Source of the DNA: Roseococcus microcysteis
GTDB taxonomy: Bacteria > Pseudomonadota > Alphaproteobacteria > Acetobacterales > Acetobacteraceae
Direction: 5' to 3'
Length of the DNA stretch: 64,000 nucleotides
NCBI RefSeq assembly: GCF_014764365.1
Contig: NZ_CP061718.1
Coordinates: 2,868,501-2,932,500, forward strand
The notes beneath the pieces are model-generated. The model searched no databases, had not been told where the DNA came from, and saw only the letters and a list, made by a program, of their open reading frames with translations. This document shows, in pieces, positions 1 through 9,554 of this stretch. Made by a program: the position numbers and the translations under genes. The number at the start of each line of letters is the position of its first letter. The first letter of the stretch is position 1.

Positions 1-2030
1 TTGCAGCCGCCCGTTGAACTGTCCTCCCCGCACGTCGATCGGAAAGGGCCGGCGGTCGAACAGCGCAAGGCGCGGGTGGCGCAGCACCGTCACCAGCCCC
101 GTCAGGGGGCCGGACAGGTTGAAGGACATCTCGGCCGTGTCCGGCTGGCCCGGCGGCGCGAAGGCGAAGCGCAGCGTGGACTCGCCCGCCTGGATGCCGC
201 CGGCCTCGGCCGCCAGCGCGCCGCCGCGCGTCTCCACCACCACGCCATCCCGCGCGAAGCGGGCGCGGCCGGTCACGCCGGCGACGGGGGGCATGGGGCG
301 CAGGTAGTGGACGGTGGCGCCTTCCACGCTTGCCTCGCCCTCCAGCGCCTCCAGCCGCGCCTCGCCCAGGGCTTCATTGGCCGAGACGCCGATGCGCCAC
401 CGCCCTTCGGTCAGGGTGCCGGCGGTGATGTTGGTGGTGATCCAGTCCCGCGCGCCCCGGACCACGCCCTCGGGCCAGAGCCGGGGCAGTTCCGCGAAGC
501 GGGCGTCGTTCAGGCTGAGCGAGACCTCGCTGGCCCAGCGCCCCTCGGCGAAGCGCGCCGCACCCGTGGCGGCCAGCCGCGTGGCCGCGCCCCCTGTCTC
601 GGGGGCGGCCAGATCAAGGTGCAAGGCCTCCAGCGTCACCGCGCCGGGGCCGAGCGAGGCGCTGACCGCCGCCTCCGCGACCTGGAGGGCGCCCATGCCC
701 GGAGGCGTCACCTCGGCCTCCGCCAGCACCAGGTCCGCGCGGCCGCCCACCACGGCCCAGCGCGTCAGGTCGGGCGCGGTGGTCACGTCCAGAAGCAGCG
801 CCGCCTCGCGCAGCACGCCCCGCTGCAGCGCCAGCCGCGTGGCCTCCCGCGCCTCGGGCGCGAGCTCGGCGGGCCAGAGGCGCGGGATGGTGGTGATGTC
901 CAGCTCGCCCAGGTTCAGCCGTGCCCGTCCGCCCCAGCCCGGCGGCCTGCGCTGGAGTTCCGCGCTGGCCTCGATGGGCTGGCCCGCGGTGCCGGGCAGG
1001 CGCAGCATGGCGCGTTCAAGAATGAGGCTGTCCGGCGTGGCCAATGCCTCCGCTTCCAGCGCATCGAAGGGGAGTTCGAGGCCGGGCGCGGGGCGCAGCC
1101 TCCCGCCCTCGGCGGCTTGCAGCGCAAGGCCCAGCCCGTGCACCTGGCCCTCGCCATCCATGCTCAGGCTGGCCTGCACCGCGACCGGCGCGTCCAGCAT
1201 GGTAAGCGGCGCGAGGAAGGGCAGAACCGCGGCCAACTCCGGCGGGCGCAGCACCGGCAGGTCGAGGCGCAGATGCACCTGGGTGGGCTCGCCCTCGGCC
1301 TGGGCGGAGACATGGACGGGTAGGCGCTTGGCGATGCCATCGGCGCCGATCGTCTCCAGCATGGCCTCGCCATCGGCCTCCAGCCCGCCCTCACCGCCGC
1401 GCAGCAGGGTCAGGTGGATCTCGCGCAAATGGAAAGTGGCGCCGAGTGCCGCGTCACGCAGGCTGATGCGCCCGCCCAGGATGCGGACGCGGCGCAGCAG
1501 GGTGTGGGCGGCGCGTTCCTCCGGCGGGCGCATCAGGTCGGCCAGGAGCTGGGGCAGGGCGGAGGGCGTGCCGTCCGCCGGCGCCGGCTCCGCGCCTGGC
1601 TGGGGCGTCAGGTCGAGGCCCACCGTGCCATCCGCCTCCCGCCGCAGGCTGAGGACGGGGGCGAAGAGGTCCACCGTCGCGGGGGCGAGGGTTCCGCGCA
1701 AAAGAGGCGCCAGGGCGAAGGTGACGGCGGCATCGGGCAGGGCGCCGGCCACCACGCCCTCCGCATCGGTCAACCGGGCGCCGGAGACGCGCACCTCCAC
1801 GGGGGCCGAGCCGCCATGGAAGCCTTCCCAGGCGATGGCCGCGCGGCCGACGGAGAGGCGCAGTTCACCCCCTCGGCATTGGCCGCGCGCTCGATCTGCC
1901 GGGCGAGGAAGGCCGATTCCCAGGGTCCGGAGGAGAGCCGCCAGGCCAGCGCGCCCAGCGCCAGCCCGGCCAGCAGCGGCAGGAAGAGCAGCAGCGAGAG
2001 GCCCCAACGAAGGGCTTGACCAGGCTTCAC
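1..2030 (-). CDS. AsmA-like / DUF3971 family membrane protein, 3' partial, frameshifted
   Basis: The gene reads leftward and runs off the window edge, so its C-terminus is missing. A GTG at 2030 follows an AGGGGA ribosome site and opens a single N-terminal membrane anchor (LSLLLFLPLLAGLALGALAW). That frame stops near 1770. A second frame is fully open from 1863 to base 1 (I checked every codon for stops) and encodes long beta-rich repeats typical of AsmA/YhdP-type proteins, such as WEGFHGGSAPVEVRVSGARL. Adding one C to the five-C run at 1868-1872 joins the two frames. AsmA/YhdP proteins are inner-membrane-anchored and act in envelope lipid transport; that role is family knowledge. It is divergent from glnE, with 23 bases between the starts. 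It may be an intact gene with a sequence error. Confidence 0.7.
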
Positions 2031-2053
2031 CCTGCGCGTTCCCCTGCCCACCC

Positions 2054-4969
2054 ATGACACGTCCCCTGCACGACCCCGAAGGAATCGCGCGGCTTCGCGC
2101 ACGCCTGGCGGAGGGCGACGCCGCGCAGCAGGCGCTGGCCGGCCGCGCCGAGGCGGAGCCGGTGCTGGAGGTGCTGGGCGCGCACAGTCCCTTCCTCTCG
2201 GACCTCGCCTTCCGCGAGGCGCCCACGCTGCACCGCCTGCTGGACCGGGGGGCGGATGCCGCCATGCAGGCGGTGCTGGAACCCCTCTCCACGGCCGATG
2301 TCGCCTCCCCGCGCGATGCGGTGGCGAGCCTGCTGCGCCGCGCCAAGCGCCAGGGCGCCCTGGTGGCGGGCGTGGCGGACCTGATGGGCATGTGGCCGCT
2401 GGACCGCGTGACCGGCGCGCTGTCCGACCTGGCGGACGAGACCATCGAATTCGCCATCGCGCATTTGCTGCTGGACGGCGCGCGGCGCGGCCAGATCCGG
2501 CTGCCGCGCACAAAGGGCGACAAGCGGCAGATCACGAAGGGCTCGGGCCTGATCGTGCTGGGCATGGGCAAGCTCGGCGCGCGCGAGCTGAACTACTCCT
2601 CGGATGTCGATCTCCTGCTGCTGCACGACCCGGATTCGCCTTCCTACCACGAGGAACATGGGCCCGCGCCCTACATCCGCATCGCCCGGGACCTCGTTCG
2701 CCTGATGGAAGAACGCACGGGCGAGGGTTACGTTTTCCGAACCGACCTGAGATTGCGTCCGGACGCCACGCCGCTCTGCGTCTCCGTGCCGGTGGCGCTG
2801 AGCTATTATGAAAGCCTGGGCCAGAACTGGGAACGCGCCGCCATGATCAAGGCGCGCTGCGTGGCGGGCGACCGCGCGCCGGCCGAGGCCTTCCTGCGCG
2901 AATTGCGCCCCTTCATCTGGCGGCGGCATTTGGATTTCGCCGCGGTGGCCGACATCCATTCCATCAAGCGGCAGATCCACATCCACAAGGGCGAGCGTGG
3001 GGCGGGCGGCGAGATCGCGGTGGCGGGCCATGACGTGAAGCTGGGCCGCGGCGGCATCCGCGAGATCGAGTTCAGCGTGCAGGTGCTGCAACTGATCTGG
3101 GGTGGGCGCGACCCGGCGCTGCGCGACCAGACCACGCTGGGCGCGCTGGCGGCCCTGGCCGCGGCCGGCAAGATGGACCGCCGCGCGGCGGCCGACCTCG
3201 CGGACGCCTATGTCTTCCTGCGCAACACCGAGCACCGGCTGCAGATGGTGGAGGACCGCCAGACCCACCGCCTGCCCGAGGCGCCGCAGGAGCTGGACCG
3301 CATCGGCCGCTTCATGGGCTTCGCCGATGGCACGGAATTCGGCGCGGCGCTGACCGCGCACCAGCGCCGGGTGGAGCAGCACTACAGCCGCATGTTCGAG
3401 GCCGCGCCCGCCCTCTCCACCGAGGGCGGCAGCCTGGTCTTCACCGGCGTGGAGGATGACCCGGCCACGCTCGAGAACCTGCGCGGCATGGGCTACCGCG
3501 AGGTGTCCTCCATCGCGGGCATGATCCGCTCCTGGCACCATGGCCGCCCGCGCGCCACCCGCACCGAGCGCGCCCGCGAATTGCTGACCGAGATCATGCC
3601 CGCCCTGCTGGCCGCCTTCGCCCGCCAGCGCGAGCCGGATGCGGCGTTGATCCGCTTCGGGGAATTGCTGGGGCGGTTATCGGCCGGGGTGCAGTTCCTG
3701 TCGCTGCTGCACCGCAACCCGCCGCTGATGGGGCGGCTCGCCGGGCTGCTGGGCGCGGCGCCACAACTGGCGGACCACCTGGCGCGACAGCCCGTGGCGC
3801 TGGACGGGCTGCTGGCCGGCAGCCATGCCGCGCCCGGCGAGAAGCCGCTCGCCGCCCTGCCCGCCCTGGTGCGCGAGGCACGCGACCTGGAGGAGGCGCT
3901 GGAGGCCACCCGCCGCCTCGTCACGGAACGCATGTTCGAGGTGGATGCGGCGAGCCTGGAGGGCCGGATGGACGCCGATGCCTCCGCGCTCGCGCGCAGC
4001 GAGGTGGCGGACGCCGCCATCTCCGCCCTGCTGCCCGCGGTCGAGCGCGACTTTGCCCGCCGCTTCGGCCGCGTGGCGGGGGGCGGCATGGCGGTGCTGG
4101 CGGTGGGCAAGCTGGGCGGGCGGGAGATGCTGCCGGCCAGCGACCTGGACCTGATCCTGATCTATGAGCACGCGCCCGAGGCCGAGGCCAGCGAGGGCGG
4201 GGCCAAGGCGCTCGCGCCTTCGGAATACTTCATCCGCCTGGCGCACCAGGTGGTGGCGGCGCTGACCTCGCCGGGGAAGGAGGGGCGGGCCTTCGAGGTG
4301 GACATGCGGCTGCGCCCCTCGGGCAACAAGGGGCCGGTGGCGGTGCGGCTCTCGGCCTTCCAGCGCTACCACGCCGAGGAGGCCTGGACCTGGGAGCGCA
4401 TGGCCCTGACCCGCGCCCGCGCCGTGGCCGGCCCGGCCGAGCTGTGCAAGGCCGTGCAGGCGGCGCGCGACGCGGCGTTGACCAAGCCGCGCGACCCCGC
4501 CGCCGCCCTGGCCGATGCGGCGCATATGCGCGCCCGCATGCTGCGCGACATCCCGGGCGACGGGCCCTGGGACATCAAGTCCATGCCCGGCGGGTTGGTC
4601 GAGGTGGAGTTCATCGCCCAGGCGCTGACGGTCGCCCATGCGCCCGAACGCCCGCGCCTGCTGCGCGGCACGACGCGCGAGGTGCTGGCCGCGCTGGGCC
4701 GCGCCGGATACCTGGAGGAACGCGAGGCTGCGACCCTGATCCAGGCCGAGCGCCTGTGGCGCACCCTGCTGGGCGTGATGCGCCTGACGGTGGGGCAATG
4801 GAAGGACCCGACCCTGCCCGTCACGGTCGAGGAGTCCCTGCGCGAGGCCGCGGCCACCCTTGTCCACCACGCGGTGCCGGATTTGGCCGCGCTGCGCGAG
4901 GTGATGCGCGACCACGCGGCGGCCGTGCGCGCGAGCTTCGAGCGGCGGGTGGGCAAGCTATCGCCTTGA
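2054..4969 (+). CDS. glnE: bifunctional glutamine synthetase adenylyltransferase / adenylyl-removing enzyme
   Basis: This enzyme adenylylates glutamine synthetase when nitrogen is plentiful and removes the AMP when it is scarce, under control of PII. The 971-residue protein has the family's usual length and its two nucleotidyltransferase halves. The removase half carries GMGKLGARELNYSSDVDLLL around residues 165-190, and the transferase half carries VGKLGGREMLPASDLDLIL around residues 680-705. Both keep the paired aspartates (DVD, DLD) that bind metal. The ATG at 2054 is chosen because the protein begins MTRPLHDPEG, as expected, although the ribosome site is weak. Its stop overlaps the convergent ABC permease gene by 12 bases. 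Confidence 0.96.
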   Translation: MTRPLHDPEGIARLRARLAEGDAAQQALAGRAEAEPVLEVLGAHSPFLSDLAFREAPTLHRLLDRGADAAMQAVLEPLSTADVASPRDAVASLLRRAKRQGALVAGVADLMGMWPLDRVTGALSDLADETIEFAIAHLLLDGARRGQIRLPRTKGDKRQITKGSGLIVLGMGKLGARELNYSSDVDLLLLHDPDSPSYHEEHGPAPYIRIARDLVRLMEERTGEGYVFRTDLRLRPDATPLCVSVPVALSYYESLGQNWERAAMIKARCVAGDRAPAEAFLRELRPFIWRRHLDFAAVADIHSIKRQIHIHKGERGAGGEIAVAGHDVKLGRGGIREIEFSVQVLQLIWGGRDPALRDQTTLGALAALAAAGKMDRRAAADLADAYVFLRNTEHRLQMVEDRQTHRLPEAPQELDRIGRFMGFADGTEFGAALTAHQRRVEQHYSRMFEAAPALSTEGGSLVFTGVEDDPATLENLRGMGYREVSSIAGMIRSWHHGRPRATRTERARELLTEIMPALLAAFARQREPDAALIRFGELLGRLSAGVQFLSLLHRNPPLMGRLAGLLGAAPQLADHLARQPVALDGLLAGSHAAPGEKPLAALPALVREARDLEEALEATRRLVTERMFEVDAASLEGRMDADASALARSEVADAAISALLPAVERDFARRFGRVAGGGMAVLAVGKLGGREMLPASDLDLILIYEHAPEAEASEGGAKALAPSEYFIRLAHQVVAALTSPGKEGRAFEVDMRLRPSGNKGPVAVRLSAFQRYHAEEAWTWERMALTRARAVAGPAELCKAVQAARDAALTKPRDPAAALADAAHMRARMLRDIPGDGPWDIKSMPGGLVEVEFIAQALTVAHAPERPRLLRGTTREVLAALGRAGYLEEREAATLIQAERLWRTLLGVMRLTVGQWKDPTLPVTVEESLREAAATLVHHAVPDLAALREVMRDHAAAVRASFERRVGKLSP

Positions 4970-5779
4970 GCGGCTGATCCCATCCGCCAGCAGGTTGCAG
5001 GCCAGCACCGTCAGCATGATGGCGAGCCCCGGCCAGAAGGCGGCCAGCGGTGCCTGGAACACCAGTTCCTGCGCGTTGGCCAGCATGTTCCCCCAAGAGG
5101 GGGCGGGCGGGGCGATGCCCAGACCCAGGAAGCTCAGCACGCTTTCCGCCAGCACGGCGCCGCCCACGGCCAATGCCGTGGCGATGGCGATGGGGGCCGC
5201 GAGGCTCGGCAGCACATGGCGCATCAACACGCGCCGTTCCGAAACGCCCAGCGCCCGCGCCGCCCGCACGAAATCCCGCGCCAGCAGCGACAGCGCCGAG
5301 GCGCGCACCAGCCGCGCCACCCCCACCCAGCCGAAGGCGGCGAGCAGCCCCGCGATGCGGACCATGTCGGCCCCGGCCTCGCCGCGCGGCAGGCCGATGA
5401 TGGCGGGGTCCAGCGCGGCCAGGATGACCAGCAGCGGCAGGGCGGGCAAGGCGAGGATACCGTCGGCGAGGCGCATCAGCACCGCATCCAGCCAGCCGCC
5501 GCGCCAGGCGGCGAGCAGGCCCACCACCGTGCCGATGGTGGTGGCGGCCAGCGCCGCCGCCAGCCCCACCGTCAGCGACACCCGCGCCCCGTGCAGCAGC
5601 CGCAGCAGCACGTCGCGGCCGAGATCGTCCGTGCCCAGCGGGTGCTCGGCGGAGGGCGGGGCGAAGCGGTTGAACAGATCGGGCGCGAAGGCGTCATGGC
5701 CGAGCCACCAGCCGGCCAGCGGCGCGGCCAGCGCGGCCAGGGCCAGCAGCGCCAGCAGGGCGAGGCCCACCCGCATCAT
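4958..5779 (-). CDS. ABC transporter permease, DppC/OppC-like
   Basis: This is an inner-membrane permease of a peptide/nickel-type ABC importer, 273 residues long. It has about six membrane segments, the N-terminal signature HPLGTDDLGRD of the DppC group, and the cytoplasmic EAA loop (RAARALGVSERRVLMRHVLP) that contacts the ATPase. The ATG at 5779 overlaps the stop of the upstream permease in an ATGA, so the two are translationally coupled. It is the last gene of the operon and overlaps the 3' end of glnE. No ATPase gene follows it here. Confidence 0.93.
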   Translation of the reverse strand: MMRVGLALLALLALAALAAPLAGWWLGHDAFAPDLFNRFAPPSAEHPLGTDDLGRDVLLRLLHGARVSLTVGLAAALAATTIGTVVGLLAAWRGGWLDAVLMRLADGILALPALPLLVILAALDPAIIGLPRGEAGADMVRIAGLLAAFGWVGVARLVRASALSLLARDFVRAARALGVSERRVLMRHVLPSLAAPIAIATALAVGGAVLAESVLSFLGLGIAPPAPSWGNMLANAQELVFQAPLAAFWPGLAIMLTVLACNLLADGISRSRR

Positions 5780-6693
5780 GCGATCCGCGGGTCCAGCCAG
5801 CGCTGCGCCAAGTCGGCCGCCAGCGTCGCCAGCATGGTCACCACCGCCACCAGCAGCAGCGCCAGCAGGGCCAGGTTGAAGTCGCTGCCCATCACCGCGT
5901 CGTAGATCAGCTTGCCCATGCCGGGGCGGGCAAAGACCGTCTCGGTGATCAGCGCGCCCGAGACCATGGCCCCGGCATCGAGCGCGACGATGGTCAGCAG
6001 CGGCACGGCGGCGTTCGGCAGGGCGTGGCGCGCCAACACCCGCGCCTCGGAGGCGCCCTTGGCACGGGCGGTGCGGATGTGCGGCTCCTGCAGGGCGGCG
6101 CCGAGCGCCGCGGCGGAATGCCGCGCATAGGCCGCGAGGTTGGCGAAGGCCAGCGTCGCCACCGGCAGCACCAGGAAGCGCCAGCCCGCATCGGCCCCGC
6201 CCGCCGGCAGCCAGCCCAGCTGCACGGCGAAGAGGATGATCAACAGGATGCCGAGCCAGAAGGAGGGCGTCGCCTGCGCCACCAGCGCCACCCCCTGCAC
6301 GAAGGGCGCCAGCCGCGGCCGCGCCGCCGCCAGCGCCCCCAGCCCCACTCCCAGGGTGATGGCGATGCCGATGGCCAGCGCCAGCAATTCCAGCGAGGAG
6401 AGCAGCGCCGGCCACAAAAGCTGCGCCACCGGCTGCGCGAAGAGGCGCGAGTGGCCGAAATTGCCGCGCAGCACCTCGCTCCCCCAGGCCAGGTAGCGGG
6501 CCATCAGCGGCTGGTCGAGGCCATGCAGCGCGCGCAGCCGGGCCGCGTCCTCGCTGGTCAGGCGCGGGTCGCCCGCGATGGCCATCTCGATCGGGTCGCC
6601 CGGCATCAGCCCGATCAGCAGGAAGGCACAGAGCGAGAGGATCACCGTCATCACCGCGATCTGCGCCAGGCGCGAGAGGATGAGGCGCGTCAT
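5776..6693 (-). CDS. ABC transporter permease, DppB/OppB-like
   Basis: This is the partner permease of the peptide-type importer, 305 residues. It has the N-terminal membrane helix and periplasmic loop of the DppB group (LMPGDPIEMA, LRALHGLDQPL), several further membrane segments, and the EAA loop RTARAKGASEARVLARHALP. It is coupled by ATGA overlaps to the VOC gene upstream (6690-6693) and to the second permease downstream (5776-5779). The substrate cannot be read from the sequence. Confidence 0.94.
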   Translation of the reverse strand: MTRLILSRLAQIAVMTVILSLCAFLLIGLMPGDPIEMAIAGDPRLTSEDAARLRALHGLDQPLMARYLAWGSEVLRGNFGHSRLFAQPVAQLLWPALLSSLELLALAIGIAITLGVGLGALAAARPRLAPFVQGVALVAQATPSFWLGILLIILFAVQLGWLPAGGADAGWRFLVLPVATLAFANLAAYARHSAAALGAALQEPHIRTARAKGASEARVLARHALPNAAVPLLTIVALDAGAMVSGALITETVFARPGMGKLIYDAVMGSDFNLALLALLLVAVVTMLATLAADLAQRWLDPRIA

Positions 6694-7082
6694 GGTTCGG
6701 GGCGGTTGCAGACGGCCTCGACGCGGTTGCCGTCCGGGTCCAGCAGGAAGGCGCCGTAATAGGCGGCGTGGTAATGCGGCCGAAGCCCGGGCGCGCCGTC
6801 ATCCCGCCCGCCGGCCGCCAGCCCCGCCGCGTGGAAGGCGCGCACCATGGCGCGGCTGCGCGCGCGGAAGGCCCAGTGTCGGCGATCCGCCACCACGCCG
6901 GGCCGCTGCAGGAGGGTGAGGAAGCTGCCCGCCTCCGCCGCTTCCGTGCTGCGGATGCCGTAGCCGATGCCATCGGCCTTCCGCCAGACGCAGGGCACTT
7001 CCAGCGCGGCCATCACGGCGTCGTAGAAGGGGGCGGCCGTGGCGAGGTCATTCACCGTGATGGAGACATGGTCCAGGATCAT
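6690..7082 (-). CDS. VOC family (glyoxalase/dioxygenase-fold) protein
   Basis: This 130-residue single-domain vicinal-oxygen-chelate protein begins MILDHVSITVNDLATAAPFY and ends with the usual FLLDPDGNRVEAVCNRPEP block. His5 and the Glu in NRVEAV are in the usual metal-ligand positions, and HYHAAYYGAFL supplies another histidine-rich strand. Members are glyoxalases, ring-cleaving dioxygenases or resistance proteins, and the reaction is not determined here. It sits between the binding protein and the permeases of an ABC importer with ATGA overlaps on both sides, so it may act on the imported solute (inference). Confidence 0.88.
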   Translation of the reverse strand: MILDHVSITVNDLATAAPFYDAVMAALEVPCVWRKADGIGYGIRSTEAAEAGSFLTLLQRPGVVADRRHWAFRARSRAMVRAFHAAGLAAGGRDDGAPGLRPHYHAAYYGAFLLDPDGNRVEAVCNRPEP

Positions 7083-8728
7083 CGCACGCCCCACCGCTCG
7101 GCCCAGAGGCTCGACGGGTTCAGGTGGCCGGTGGGCCGCACGCCCGTCAGCCATTGCGGCCAGACATGCGCGTCCTGCCGGAACCAGAGCGGCAGGGCGG
7201 GCAGTTCCTCCGCATAGATGGCCTGGAGGCGGTGCCACATCGCCCGCCGCCGTTCGCGGTCCAGCTCCTGCGGCAGGGCTTCGAGCAGGGCGTCCATCTC
7301 AGCGTTGCGGAAGCCCGGGTAGTTCTGGCCGGACCAGTTGCGTTCCGCCGTCGGGATTTCGGTGCTGTGCAGAGAGCTGCGCGGCACGCCCTCGGGCGCG
7401 GACACCCAGGCGAAGAGGACAGCGCCGGTGAAGCGGCGGCGCGAGAGGGTTTCCCCGAACAGCACCCGGGGGGGTTCGTTGCGGATGCGCGCCTCGACGC
7501 CCACCGCGCGCCATTGCGCCTGGATCACCTGCTGCGTGGCCTCGCGCGAGCGGTTGCCGGCCGTGGTCATCAGCTCGATGGACAGGCGCTCGCCGGCCGC
7601 GTTGCGGCGGATGCCGCCGGGGCCCATGGTCCAGCCGGCCTCCTCCAGCAGGGCGGCGGCGCGGGCCGGGTCGTGGTTGTAGCGGCGCACATTCTCGTCA
7701 TGCGGCCAATCCAGCGGGTTCACGCTGGTGTGGGCCACGGTCTGCCGGCCTTCGAAGAGGCGCGCCACGATCTGCTCGCGGTCCAGCGCGTGCAGCAGGG
7801 CCTGGCGCACCCGGCGGTCCTCGAGCGGCGGCTGGTCCATCCGCAAATCCATGTGCTCATAGACCAGGCCGGGGCGGAATTCGGTGCGGAAGCGGGTGCC
7901 GGTGCGGCGGGCCAGGGCACTGGCCTGTTCCACCGGCAGGCCGAGCTCGCCCGCGATCATGTCCACCTGGCCGGCCAGAAGCTGCGCCTCCAGCGCCGGC
8001 GTGTTCTCCACCGTGCGGATGGTGATGCGCCGGAAATGCGGCGCGGGGCCGGACCAGTGCGGGTTGCGCTCCAGCGTGATCGCCGCCCCCGCCTGCACCT
8101 GCGCCACCCGGAAGGGGCCATTCCAGAGGCCGGGGTTGGTCGGCTCCGTGTCGTAGAGGGTGCGGGTGCGGTAGGTGCGTGGCTCCTGCTCCCAGCGGGC
8201 GCGTTCCAGATGGGCGGGCAGGGGGGCGAAATCGCCCAGGCTGCCGAATTCGAAGGTGACGCGGTCGAAGCGCAGGGTGAAGCGGCGCTCATCCTCCGCG
8301 ATGAACTCATAGGCGCTGCGGTAGAATTCGGCGGGGCCGATGCCGGTGGTCCCGTCGCGCCCCGCGTCATAGGTGAAGCGCAGATCGGCGGTGGTGATGG
8401 GCGTGCCATCGCCCCAGCGCAGCCCCTCGCGCAGCACCCAGGTCACGCGCAGGCCGGGGCGGCCATCGGGCGTGGTTTCCCGCACCGCCAGCCCGTTCTC
8501 CAGCGTGGGGATGGTTTCGCAGAGCAGGCAGATGAGGCGCCAGTCGGGGTCATAGGCCGTGACGGGGCGGCGCGCGAAACCCAGCACATAGGATTTCGCC
8601 ACCATGTTCTCGATATTGGGATGGAGCGTGGAGGGGTACTGCGTGATGCCGATGGTCAGCGCGTCGCGCGGCTGGGCCTGGGCGGGGAGGGCCAGGAGAA
8701 GAAGACAGATCAGGAAACGGGCGGCCAT
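7079..8728 (-). CDS. ABC transporter substrate-binding protein, peptide/nickel type (SBP_bac_5)
   Basis: This periplasmic receptor starts the importer operon. The 549-residue protein opens with a Sec signal peptide (MAARFLICLLLLALPAQAQ) and then shows the SBP_bac_5 fold, with GLRWGDGTPITTADLRFTYD near residue 115 and RVRQALLHALDREQIV in the second half. The ATG at 8728 is preceded by AAGGAG at good spacing, which fixes the start. It overlaps the VOC gene by an ATGA. The likely cargo is a peptide, opine or similar molecule, but the ligand cannot be inferred. Confidence 0.93.
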   Translation of the reverse strand: MAARFLICLLLLALPAQAQPRDALTIGITQYPSTLHPNIENMVAKSYVLGFARRPVTAYDPDWRLICLLCETIPTLENGLAVRETTPDGRPGLRVTWVLREGLRWGDGTPITTADLRFTYDAGRDGTTGIGPAEFYRSAYEFIAEDERRFTLRFDRVTFEFGSLGDFAPLPAHLERARWEQEPRTYRTRTLYDTEPTNPGLWNGPFRVAQVQAGAAITLERNPHWSGPAPHFRRITIRTVENTPALEAQLLAGQVDMIAGELGLPVEQASALARRTGTRFRTEFRPGLVYEHMDLRMDQPPLEDRRVRQALLHALDREQIVARLFEGRQTVAHTSVNPLDWPHDENVRRYNHDPARAAALLEEAGWTMGPGGIRRNAAGERLSIELMTTAGNRSREATQQVIQAQWRAVGVEARIRNEPPRVLFGETLSRRRFTGAVLFAWVSAPEGVPRSSLHSTEIPTAERNWSGQNYPGFRNAEMDALLEALPQELDRERRRAMWHRLQAIYAEELPALPLWFRQDAHVWPQWLTGVRPTGHLNPSSLWAERWGVR

Positions 8729-8777
8729 CCACTGCTCCTTGCGGAGGCCGCGCCGGGTTGGCGCGGCCGCGCCGAGG

Positions 8778-9503
8778 CTAGCCGCCCTTCCCCTTGAACG
8801 CCAAAGCCTCATCCAGGCTGCCCACGCCGCCATGCGCGCGCGACCAGGCCACGGGGTCCTCCAGGAACTTCCGCACGCCGGTGAGGGACGCCTCCGGGAA
8901 GTAGTCGCGCTCCCGGCACACCTCCAGCACGTCCCACCAGGTGGCGAGATGATGCAGCGAGAGGTCCATGGCCTTCATCTGCTCGAAGCTGCCGGGGAAG
9001 ACGCCGTAGTAGAACACCACGAAGGTGTGGGCGCATTTGGCACCCGCCTCGCGCAGGGCCTCGGCGAAGCGGATCTTGCTGGCGCCGTCGGTCGTCAAAT
9101 CCTCGACCAGCAGCGTCTCGCGGCCCACGGGCACGTCGCCCTCGATCAGCGCGTTGCGGCCGAAGCCCTTGGCCTTCTTGCGGACATAGGCCATGGGCAG
9201 GTTCATGCGGTCGCTGATCCAGGCCGCGAAGGGAATGCCGGCCGTCTCGCCGCCCGCGATGCTCTCGATGGTCTCGAAGCCCACCGCGCGGTTGATCTTC
9301 TCCACGCCCAGGTCGCAGATGCGGGTGCGGGCGCGCGGGTAGGAGATGATCTTGCGGCAGTCGATATAGACGGGGCTCTTCCAGCCCGAGGTCAGGGTAT
9401 AGGGTTCCTCGGGGCGGAAATTCACCGCCTTGATTTCCAGCAGGATGCGCGCGGTGGTCAGGGCCGCGTCGCGATCGAACTCCGAGGCGTGGTGCGTCGT
9501 CAT
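8778..9503 (-). CDS. pyrE: orotate phosphoribosyltransferase
   Basis: This enzyme joins orotate to PRPP to make OMP in pyrimidine synthesis. The 241-residue protein carries the PRPP-binding motif LLVEDLTTDGASK at residues 131-143 and the N-terminal substrate block LTSGWKSPVYIDCRK. It is the longer alphaproteobacterial-type form with a C-terminal extension. The ATG at 9503 is preferred because AGGG lies five bases upstream; an in-frame ATG at 9515 would add four residues. It lies upstream of the ABC operon on the same strand (49 bases apart) and is divergent from the ELM1-like gene. Confidence 0.95.
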   Translation of the reverse strand: MTTHHASEFDRDAALTTARILLEIKAVNFRPEEPYTLTSGWKSPVYIDCRKIISYPRARTRICDLGVEKINRAVGFETIESIAGGETAGIPFAAWISDRMNLPMAYVRKKAKGFGRNALIEGDVPVGRETLLVEDLTTDGASKIRFAEALREAGAKCAHTFVVFYYGVFPGSFEQMKAMDLSLHHLATWWDVLEVCRERDYFPEASLTGVRKFLEDPVAWSRAHGGVGSLDEALAFKGKGG

Positions 9504-9554
9504 GGGAACCCTCATCGTGCTGCGCCCCAGTAACCTCCAGGCGCGGGCGCGACA

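Noticed and set aside
314-2053. A long plus-strand frame continuous with glnE upstream of its ATG
   Set aside because: It is the antisense of the AsmA-like gene; its composition (Arg/Ser/Pro-rich) is non-protein-like and glnE homology begins at the ATG at 2054.
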